DNA of 61,710 nt. Origin: an uncultured Saprospiraceae bacterium. GTDB lineage: Bacteria > Bacteroidota > Bacteroidia > Chitinophagales > Saprospiraceae. This document shows, one piece after another, positions 1-6,428 of the stretch. The position numbers and the translations under genes are program-made. Position 1 is the stretch's first letter. Every line of letters begins with the position of its first letter. Below the pieces are notes generated by a model that was not told the DNA's origin, did not search any database, and worked only from the letters and a program-made list of their open reading frames with translations. The DNA lies in assembly GCA_937928405.1 (NCBI GenBank), contig CALFWZ010000042.1, positions 1 through 61,710 on the forward strand, read 5' to 3'.

Positions 1-873
1 TACGGCTGTTCCCAACAAACCCAATTTCAAGCGAGTTTCCAAAGCACCACTTCGCGATCTGGTTCCACCAGGAAAAAACAAACTATTTACGCCTCGCTCT
101 ATGGATAATTTAGACATCGCTTTTAACGTTTCTAAATAGATCGGATTCTTTTTTCGGCGGTCTACTCGATAGGCCCCCAAACGATTCATATAATAAGCTG
201 TATATCCAGTATTATAAAGATTCAAACCTGCTCCATAAGAAAAAGAAGGCAATCCGACCACGGTATCCAAGGCATATCCAATCAAAATAGAATCAAGATT
301 AGAGAAGTGGGTAGGAACTAATACGACGGTACCTTTTTTCATTAGGGCTCGAATCGTTTCTACCTGACCATATACTTTTAATCTTTCTGAGACTTTATGT
401 TTGGCGCCCCAAAAGCGGCCAAAATTTCTTCCTGCGGCGGTGTTAAGCAAGCGATTAAAAAATACGGTTAAAAATTTTCTAGCAAATTTAAAAGTTGGGA
501 TTTTAAAGGTACCGACAATCTCTTCGGAATATCTTTCAACAATTTTATGGAGAATTGCTTCATTGACCATTCTGGCCTCGTCTTCATTTTTATCCAACGA
601 GCGGGTAATCAACCTTTTCCGCATTTTTTTCCAAAACTGATCTTCGTTAGGCGGATCTACTTTCCAGGGTTCCTCCTTGATACGGATACGTTCTTGATAA
701 ATAGTCTGGGCGAGAATATCACTGAGGACCTGATTGGGCTTTCGTTTAATTCTTGTGGTGGTAAAATCATTGATTTCCTGTACAAAAGCAGCACGATCTT
801 CCGATAACTTATAGATCGGCCAATCTTCCAATTCTGGAAACACTTGCGATAAGGGGGGGTTAGGTTTTTCCAT
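1..873 (-). CDS. 1-acyl-glycerol-3-phosphate-type acyltransferase (PlsC/PlsB family), C-terminus cut by window edge
   Basis: Reading the minus strand from the ATG at 871-873 gives an uninterrupted frame of 291 codons to base 1, so the 3' end lies outside the window. The translation contains the acyltransferase block I HX4D (VPTHFSNLDSI, about residue 195) and the later FPGGTRSRSG block, with an R-V-D-R stretch between them. Known members transfer an acyl group to glycerol phosphate or lysophosphatidate at the inner membrane. The long N-terminal part before the HX4D box (about 190 residues) suggests a PlsB-like rather than a minimal PlsC layout. It starts 4 bases after the stop of engB and is probably co-transcribed with it. 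The family is clear, the exact substrate is not. Confidence 0.85.
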   Translation of the reverse strand, partial: MEKPNPPLSQVFPELEDWPIYKLSEDRAAFVQEINDFTTTRIKRKPNQVLSDILAQTIYQERIRIKEEPWKVDPPNEDQFWKKMRKRLITRSLDKNEDEARMVNEAILHKIVERYSEEIVGTFKIPTFKFARKFLTVFFNRLLNTAAGRNFGRFWGAKHKVSERLKVYGQVETIRALMKKGTVVLVPTHFSNLDSILIGYALDTVVGLPSFSYGAGLNLYNTGYTAYYMNRLGAYRVDRRKKNPIYLETLKAMSKLSIERGVNSLFFPGGTRSRSGALETRLKLGLLGTAV

Positions 874-877
874 AAGG

Positions 878-1468
878 TTAAGGATTGATTCCCTCAATAA
901 AGTTTAATATTTCGTCACGGCCTTCTTTATTAGCACTGCTCGTAAAGAATAACGGCGGAAGCTCGTTCCAAGTTTTCAATAATTCGTTTTTAAATAATTC
1001 CACATTGGTCATTCTCTTTTGTGAAATCAGTCGATCCAGCTTGGTAAAAACGATGACAAACGGTACGTTTGCACTGCCCATCCAATTGATAAACTCAAGA
1101 TCAATGGCCTGTGGTGGAATATACCCATCAATCAAGACAAAAGCGCAACTCATATTTTCTCTATATTGTAAATACCCTTGAATCATGGTTTCTAAGGAGT
1201 CCCGATGCTTTTTTGACAATCTAGCATAACCATACCCAGGTAAATCCGTAATGATCCACTCTTCGTTTACCTCATATAAATTAATCATCTGGGTCTTTCC
1301 AGGCGTATTCGAAACCTTGGCCAGCGACTTTCTTCCCGAGAGCATATTTATTAACGAAGACTTACCTACATTGGACCGACCAATAAAGGCATACTCTACT
1401 TTTTTATGCTGAGGGCACTTCTTTACCGAAGGAAAACTACCTACATATTCCACATTACGGATGGTCAT
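878..1468 (-). CDS. engB: Ribosome biogenesis GTPase EngB (YihA/YsxC)
   Basis: A 196-residue TRAFAC-class GTPase of normal EngB length. Visible motifs are G1 GRSNVGKS (residues 30-37), the TPGKTQ switch (55-60), G3 DLPG (75-78), G4 TKLD (142-145) and a G5-like SSANKEG near the C-terminus. EngB is known to act in late assembly of the large ribosomal subunit and is generally essential. It is the first gene of a minus-strand pair with the acyltransferase, 4 bases apart. It is divergent from the barrel gene that starts at 1566, so the interval 1469-1565 must hold both promoters. Confidence in family and start is high. Confidence 0.95.
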   Translation of the reverse strand: MTIRNVEYVGSFPSVKKCPQHKKVEYAFIGRSNVGKSSLINMLSGRKSLAKVSNTPGKTQMINLYEVNEEWIITDLPGYGYARLSKKHRDSLETMIQGYLQYRENMSCAFVLIDGYIPPQAIDLEFINWMGSANVPFVIVFTKLDRLISQKRMTNVELFKNELLKTWNELPPLFFTSSANKEGRDEILNFIEGINP

Positions 1469-1565
1469 AAATGCTTATTTTTTTGTTAAATCGCTCAAAT
1501 ATCTGCTTTTCTATCCAACATATCAAAATACTAGGCGTTATTCCAACAACCAAAAATACAACACC

Positions 1566-2201
1566 ATGAAAAATTCATTAATTATTCTAGTTTCCATCTT
1601 CTTTTTCACCTCCGCTACGGCTCAGGTAAAATTTGGTGTTCGGGGGGGATTATCTTCTACCGACCTTAAACCATCGAGTTTTATATTTACCAATCCAGAC
1701 GATTTAGAGGCTTTTACACTAAGTACAAAAGAAGCCAAATATGGGTATCATCTAGGAATATTTTTACAAGCTGGTGGCGAAAAGGTCTTTATTCAGCCGG
1801 AAATACTCTTTAATAGTTCTTCCGTTGATTATTCGCTAGTGTCAGGTATGGCCGGAGAATTGGTCACCAACGTATTTAACGAAACCTATCACAATATTGA
1901 TATTCCAATCATGCTGGGCTTTAAATTGGGTCCTTTACGACTGCAAGGTGGTCCAGTGGGACATGTGCATATCGATAGCAGTTCAGAATTGACTGATTTT
2001 CAAGGATATGAAGAAAAATTTAAAACGTTTACCTATGGCTATCAAACAGGAATTGGCTTAGATTTTTGGAAATTTGTGATTGATGTAAAATACGAGGGTA
2101 ATTTTTCAAAATTTGGGGATCATTTCTCCTTCTTTGGCAATCAATATAATTTTGACAATCGTCCAGGTCGCATCGTGGCCTCGTTGGGGATTGCATTTTA
2201 G
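1566..2201 (+). CDS. Outer-membrane beta-barrel protein (PorT-like)
   Basis: A 211-residue protein starting at the ATG at 1566. An in-frame upstream extension to 1461 exists, but it would place a non-signal stretch ahead of a clean signal peptide (residues 1-18, ending TATAQ). The mature part has alternating aromatic/glycine strands and ends in an aromatic-rich segment finishing with Phe (VASLGIAF), typical of small Bacteroidetes barrels annotated as PorT or OMP_b-brl. Members are outer-membrane proteins of mostly unknown role. It stands alone and is followed by a hairpin terminator. Confidence 0.75.
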   Translation: MKNSLIILVSIFFFTSATAQVKFGVRGGLSSTDLKPSSFIFTNPDDLEAFTLSTKEAKYGYHLGIFLQAGGEKVFIQPEILFNSSSVDYSLVSGMAGELVTNVFNETYHNIDIPIMLGFKLGPLRLQGGPVGHVHIDSSSELTDFQGYEEKFKTFTYGYQTGIGLDFWKFVIDVKYEGNFSKFGDHFSFFGNQYNFDNRPGRIVASLGIAF

Positions 2202-2223
2202 AGAAAACACTTTTCATCTATTT

Positions 2224-2262
2224 AGACCACGGCAGCCATCAGCAGTCGTGGTCTTCTATTTT
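2224..2262 (+). terminator. Rho-independent terminator after the barrel gene
   Basis: Perfect 8-bp stem AGACCACG (2224-2231) / CGTGGTCT (2247-2254) with a 15-base loop, followed by a T-rich TCTATTTT. It lies 22 bases after the stop of the barrel gene. Confidence 0.7.
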
Positions 2263-2387
2263 AAGGTATAATCAATAAGTAAACTAGCCGTTGAACAATT
2301 CCACTTAAGTTTTAGTTTTTAGCATAAAGTCTAGTATATTAGAGCTTTATTTCAAACTACCCTACTTACCAAACTAAACTTTACGTT

Positions 2388-2921
2388 ATGTCTAAATTAT
2401 TTCCAAAGTTTAATTTCAAAGAATGGATTGATGAACACCGTCATTTACTAAAACCTCCCGTCGGCAATAAAATGATCTGGGAAGGTGGAGATTTTATTGC
2501 GATGGTGGTCGGTGGACCTAATAGCCGTAAGGATTATCATCTCAATAAAACACCTGAATTTTTCTACCAAGTGGAAGGAGATATTACCTTAAAAGTAATC
2601 GATGAGGGTGTTCCAAAGGATATTCATATCAAGGAAGGGGAAGTTTACTTATTGCCACCCAATATTCCACATTCTCCACAACGAGGACCCAATACCATCG
2701 GATTGGTGATAGAACAAAAACGCCCAGAAGGAATGGAAGACGGCCTAGCTTGGTTTTGTGAAAATTGTCAAAATAAACTACACGTCGAAAATTTTTACAT
2801 AAAAAATATCGAAACCGACATGCCAGTTATCTTTGATAAATTCTATTCGGATTCGGAACTAAGAACTTGTGATAGTTGTGGCGTGAAAATGCAGCCTCCA
2901 AAGGCGATTGAGGCGGAGTGA
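2388..2921 (+). CDS. nbaC: 3-hydroxyanthranilate 3,4-dioxygenase
   Basis: A 177-residue cupin dioxygenase of the bacterial length class. Substrate and iron residues are all visible: Arg47, His51, Glu57, His95, Arg99 and Glu109. The second metal site expected in bacterial enzymes is present as two CxxC pairs, Cys124/Cys127 and Cys161/Cys164. The enzyme opens 3-hydroxyanthranilate to 2-amino-3-carboxymuconate semialdehyde, the precursor of quinolinate in the kynurenine route to NAD or in tryptophan breakdown. Kynureninase, the preceding step, follows 71 bases downstream in the same direction. Residue numbering matches the family with no gaps, so the start is secure. Confidence 0.95.
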   Translation: MSKLFPKFNFKEWIDEHRHLLKPPVGNKMIWEGGDFIAMVVGGPNSRKDYHLNKTPEFFYQVEGDITLKVIDEGVPKDIHIKEGEVYLLPPNIPHSPQRGPNTIGLVIEQKRPEGMEDGLAWFCENCQNKLHVENFYIKNIETDMPVIFDKFYSDSELRTCDSCGVKMQPPKAIEAE

Positions 2922-2928
2922 GGCAAAT

Positions 2929-2950
2929 GAATATTGAATGTTCAATATTC
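2929..2950. repeat. 22-base palindrome between nbaC and kynU
   Basis: Perfect 10-base arms GAATATTGAA / TTCAATATTC with TG at the centre. It sits 8 bases after the dioxygenase stop. Similar GAATATTG-type words occur in the intergenic stretches near 24560-24580, 28673-28705 and 56211-56263, suggesting a dispersed short intergenic palindrome rather than a gene-specific site. Confidence 0.6.
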
Positions 2951-2992
2951 AGTATTTTTAACTTAATATAGAAGGAGTTTTAAAATTATTTT

Positions 2993-4267
2993 ATGAATTT
3001 CCAAGATACTCGATCTTACGCACGCAGCGAAGACCGCAAAGACCCATTAAAATCCTTCAGAAGCGCCTTCCATATTCCAAAACAACCCAACGGTAAAAAT
3101 CATCTTTATTTTTGTGGAAATTCTTTAGGTTTACAGCCAAAGTCGACGAAATCTTTTATTGAACAAGAATTGAAGGATTGGAAAGCTTTTGGTGTGGAAG
3201 GCCATTTTCATAGCAAAAACCCTTGGCTTCCTTATCACGAATTTTTGACGGAAAACATGGCCCGTGTCGTCGGTGCCAAACCCATTGAAACGGTCGTGAT
3301 GAACACCTTATCGGTCAATCTTCACTTGATGATGGTTTCTTTCTACCGTCCCACCCAAAAAAAATATAAAATTCTAATCGAACACGATGCTTTCCCCTCA
3401 GATCGATACGCGGTAGCCTCACAAGTGGCTTTTCATGGTTACAACCCAAAGAAGTCCATCATTGCTTTAAAAGCTAGAAAAGGAGAAGCTTTGCTTAGAA
3501 TGGAGGATATTGAAAAAATCATGGCAGAACAAGGAGACGAAATTGCCTTGATCCTTTTTGGAAATCCTAATTATTATACGGGACAGTTTCTCGATATGAA
3601 AGCCATTACGAAGATGGGGCGCAAGAAAAAGTGTATGGTTGGTTTTGATTGTGCACACGGGGCTGGTAATATTCCCTTAAACCTACACGATAGTGGGGCT
3701 GATTTTGCCGTCTGGTGTACCTATAAATATCTCAATAGCGGCCCTGGAAGCTTGGGTGGCTGTTTTGTTCATGAGCGACATGCAAAAGCTAAAAAAATTC
3801 CACGTTTTACGGGTTGGTGGGGCCATAATAAAACGACTAGATTTGGAATGCGTGATGGTTTTGATCCCATCCCTGGTGTGGAAGGTTGGCAATTAAGTAA
3901 TCCCCCTATTTTAAGTATGGCAGCGATTTATGCTTCTTTAGAAATTTTTGAAAAAGCGGGTATGGATCCATTAAGAGCAAAGTCTTTAAGGATGACTGGT
4001 TATTTAGAATTTTTATTAAATAAAATGAATACGGACCGCATCCGCATAATTACCCCTTCCGATCCTGCTCAACGGGGCTGCCAGCTTTCGGTACAGGTGG
4101 TCAACGCAGACAAAAAATTATATGATAAACTGACTAAAAAAGGCGTTATTGCAGACTGGCGAGAACCAGATGTGATTAGGGTAGCACCAGTTCCATTATA
4201 TAATACTTTCGAGGATTGTTGGCAATTGGTAGATCATTTAAAAACCTCTCTCCGAATAAAAAATTAA
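2993..4267 (+). CDS. kynU: Kynureninase
   Basis: A 424-residue PLP enzyme of fold type I. The family signature is seen around the Schiff-base lysine (WCTYKYLNSGPG, Lys245), in the nearby DCAHGAGN cofactor stretch, and in an N-terminal FCGNSLGLQP. Kynureninase cleaves kynurenine or 3-hydroxykynurenine to (3-hydroxy)anthranilate plus alanine, feeding the dioxygenase encoded just upstream. No tryptophan dioxygenase, formamidase or kynurenine monooxygenase gene lies in this window, so the pathway must be completed elsewhere. The next gene starts 1 base after the stop, so they are probably one transcript. Confidence 0.95.
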   Translation: MNFQDTRSYARSEDRKDPLKSFRSAFHIPKQPNGKNHLYFCGNSLGLQPKSTKSFIEQELKDWKAFGVEGHFHSKNPWLPYHEFLTENMARVVGAKPIETVVMNTLSVNLHLMMVSFYRPTQKKYKILIEHDAFPSDRYAVASQVAFHGYNPKKSIIALKARKGEALLRMEDIEKIMAEQGDEIALILFGNPNYYTGQFLDMKAITKMGRKKKCMVGFDCAHGAGNIPLNLHDSGADFAVWCTYKYLNSGPGSLGGCFVHERHAKAKKIPRFTGWWGHNKTTRFGMRDGFDPIPGVEGWQLSNPPILSMAAIYASLEIFEKAGMDPLRAKSLRMTGYLEFLLNKMNTDRIRIITPSDPAQRGCQLSVQVVNADKKLYDKLTKKGVIADWREPDVIRVAPVPLYNTFEDCWQLVDHLKTSLRIKN

Positions 4268-4268
4268 C

Positions 4269-4757
4269 ATGGAAAATTCATCGCTTCAAAACGACATCAC
4301 CTCCCACTTAGACGAACTTATTCAGCTCGTAGCAAAACTCAAAGACGAACAATATATCCATGTTCCAACGGGCCATACCGCTTCTATCGGTCGCCATCTT
4401 CGGCATACTGTAGAAATATTTTTACGTTTGGTAGATTACTATGATGATGGTCAGATAAATTATGAAGATCGTGCTCGAAACTTAGCCTTAGAAGAAGATC
4501 GTGCCCTGGCTATTTATCAACTAAATTATTTAAAAGCACATTTCAATAAACCAGACAAACCACTCGAACTCCTTAACAATCAACTAGTTATAAAAACCTC
4601 TTATCATAGAGAATTACTTTATCAGCTCGAACATATCATCCACCACAACGCTATTATCCGCCCTGCCGTAGAAGCATTTTTAAAAGATGCGATCCATGAA
4701 AATTTCGGATATGCTCCTTCCACCATCAAATATCAAGCGAAGCATGTGTCTGGTTAG
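4269..4757 (+). CDS. DinB-like four-helix protein
   Basis: A 162-residue mostly helical protein. Widely spaced histidines occur in the arrangement typical of DinB/YfiT-like metal-binding bundles: IGRHLRHTVE near residue 40 and LEHIIHHNAIIRPA near 120. Many members bind a metal and act as thiol-dependent transferases or have unknown function. It starts 1 base after kynU and its last 14 bases overlap the start of the next gene, indicating translational coupling. The pairing with an NRDE/TANGO2-like gene suggests a joint role, but none can be named. Confidence 0.7.
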   Translation: MENSSLQNDITSHLDELIQLVAKLKDEQYIHVPTGHTASIGRHLRHTVEIFLRLVDYYDDGQINYEDRARNLALEEDRALAIYQLNYLKAHFNKPDKPLELLNNQLVIKTSYHRELLYQLEHIIHHNAIIRPAVEAFLKDAIHENFGYAPSTIKYQAKHVSG

Positions 4758-5403
4758 TTTTGTTCCGTTAGCGAATAGTGTGGTGATTACTTCCAGTCGA
4801 GATGAAGACACGGAGCGGAAAAAACCATCACTAGTTCATCATTACATTCGCCATGAAAAGCAGTTAAATTTTCCGCAAGATGTAAAAGGTGGAACCTGGG
4901 TAGGTTACGATAATTTCAATAATTTTTTAGTGATTCTCAACGGGGCTCGAACAAAACATCAACGAATTTTACCTTATCGTAAAAGTCGTGGATTAATTGT
5001 GTTAGAATTACTAGACGCCAAAGATATTCCTATGGCTTGGAAAGCAGTGGACCTAGAAAATATAGAACCCTTTACGCTACTCCACTATTCAAGCGAAGGA
5101 AATTTATGGGAATGGATTTGGGATGGCCAGAACAAATTAACAACTCAATTAGATGCAAAATTTGCACACTGTTGGTTATCTTCGACGCTGTATACACCAG
5201 AAGAATGGGCAGCGATGAAAATAAAATTTCAAACCCTTTTACCTAATTTAATAACCCCTGAAACGATTCGCAAATTCCATTTAGAAAATCGTTATGAAAC
5301 AAAACCAGATGGCGTAATCTACCCATCCGTTAAAACGGTCAGCAATACCACGGTTCATTTTAAAGAGGAAGCAGTTTTTATGGATTATTTAGACCTCCGG
5401 TAA
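4744..5403 (+). CDS. NRDE family protein (TANGO2-like)
   Basis: A 219-residue protein starting at the ATG at 4744. A longer frame from 4687 lies wholly inside the preceding gene and would bury the conserved N-terminus. MCLVSF at the start (a Cys2 typical of the family), the SSRDED stretch replacing NRDE, and the GGTWVGYD and ILNGARTKHQ motifs match the TANGO2/NRDE superfamily, which has an Ntn-hydrolase-like fold and poorly known function. The start overlaps the end of the DinB-like gene by 14 bases. It ends the kynurenine-region operon. Confidence 0.8.
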   Translation: MCLVSFVPLANSVVITSSRDEDTERKKPSLVHHYIRHEKQLNFPQDVKGGTWVGYDNFNNFLVILNGARTKHQRILPYRKSRGLIVLELLDAKDIPMAWKAVDLENIEPFTLLHYSSEGNLWEWIWDGQNKLTTQLDAKFAHCWLSSTLYTPEEWAAMKIKFQTLLPNLITPETIRKFHLENRYETKPDGVIYPSVKTVSNTTVHFKEEAVFMDYLDLR

Positions 5404-5447
5404 ACGAATCTAAAATTTTCCTTTCAACCTCCTGATTACTTGTGTAT

Positions 5448-5526
5448 AAAAAAAAACTACCCCCCGATCACATTAGATCGGGGAGCAGCCCACACACTAT
5501 GAGAACACCCATTAAATTTTCAAAAA
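5448..5526 (-). ncRNA. Candidate tandem small RNA, copy A
   Basis: On the minus strand a conserved stretch of about 30 bases is followed by a terminator hairpin (plus-strand arms CCCCGATC 5462-5469 and GATCGGGG 5476-5483, 6-base loop) and a run of nine T (plus 5448-5456). Upstream on the minus strand is TAAGTTGG (5533-5540), close to the Bacteroidetes -7 element. Two further copies follow at about 155-base spacing. The 5' end is inferred from the -7-like box and could be off by several bases. No known family is recognised. Confidence 0.6.
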
Positions 5527-5607
5527 ATCTCACCAACTTAGATAAGCTAATTTGATTCGTTTTTAGTTTTTTTGTGTTCTATCGCATGATTCTTTTTCAA
5601 AAAGAAG

Positions 5608-5685
5608 AAAAATACTACCCCCCGACCACATTAGACCGGGGAGCAGCCCACACACTATGAGAACACCCATTAAATTTTTAAAAAA
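5608..5685 (-). ncRNA. Candidate tandem small RNA, copy B
   Basis: Second copy of the element. The conserved body matches copy A nearly base for base. The hairpin arms on the plus strand are CCCCGACC (5620-5627) and GACCGGGG (5634-5641). Relative to copy A, the changes give G-U and U-G pairs in a minus-strand RNA but two A-C mismatches in a plus-strand RNA. This supports the minus strand as the transcribed one. A TATCTTGG box (5692-5699, minus) lies upstream and a five-T run ends the unit. Confidence 0.6.
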
Positions 5686-5760
5686 ATCTTACCAAGATAG
5701 ATTAGTTAGATTAATTTGTCTTTTCTTGTTTTCTGCATAATGGTTCTTTTTCAAAAGAAG

Positions 5761-5840
5761 AAAAAAACTACCCCACCGATCACATTAGACCGGGGGGCAG
5801 CCCACACACTATGAGAACACCCATTAATTCTTAAAATCCC
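5761..5840 (-). ncRNA. Candidate tandem small RNA, copy C
   Basis: Third copy with the same conserved body (plus 5798-5826). The longer GC hairpin (about 5771-5797) has one C-U mismatch and a G-U pair when read on the minus strand, followed by seven T (plus 5761-5767). The upstream -7-like box has lost its leading TA, so this copy may be weaker or silent. Beyond it, 5841-6320 is AT-rich sequence without a credible gene; it holds one short stem (AACAAGG/CCTTGTT near 6035-6065). Confidence 0.5.
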
Positions 5841-6324
5841 AAGGGTCGAATGGGATTGTATTATTCGTTTTTTCCTGCAAGATATTTCGGATTTTTTTGG
5901 CCTAATCACCGCTTATCAACCTGGGCAATCATCCTTAAAATATCCAATAGTCAAAGTCTTTTCTTTTTCTATTTTTAGAAAGAAATATATTGTTTCTTTT
6001 CTTGTTGCAATATACACCTACATAACTGTGGCAAACAAGGTTTTCATGCCTTGCCCCTTGTTATTGATTTTAAGGTATGTTAATTTTAATTTTATAACTA
6101 ACTGATAGTCAGTGTATTTTTATATTAAACTAATGTTTAGTTAAGGCTTTTAACGTAAGTTAATCTATTCCTAATTCACTGTTTTAGGCTAAAAAAACAT
6201 TGATTTAAACAAAAAAATGTAAGCAAGGAATTGCAAAAAAAGGCCGATTTCGGGTATTAAATTATCATTGAAAAAGCATGGTAACTTAATATGTGTCACC
6301 CGCTTGACATAGCCAATAACATAA

Positions 6325-6359
6325 TTGAAGAAAAATACGTAGTATAAAAAGTATCTTTA
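6325..6359 (+). promoter_or_regulatory. Putative promoter for the anchor-B gene
   Basis: TTG (6325-6327) and TATCTTTA (6352-6359) separated by 24 bases approximate the Bacteroidetes TTTG / TAnnTTTG promoter. It lies 70 bases before the start codon. The match is imperfect. Confidence 0.4.
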
Positions 6360-6428
6360 CAGCAAATACAACTTACCCAAAGACGAAATTTTAGGAAATA
6401 GCTAACTACTCAAATCATGTTAATTTTT

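Noticed and set aside
1461..1565. N-terminal extension of the barrel gene
   Set aside because: The ATG at 1566 begins a clean signal peptide; the extension overlaps the engB start region.
5499..5834. Three plus-strand mini-ORFs starting MRTPI at 5499, 5657 and 5811
   Set aside because: They share only the first codons because these lie in the conserved repeat body; lengths (18, 27 and 7 residues) and later sequence do not agree, and hairpin pairing favours the minus strand.
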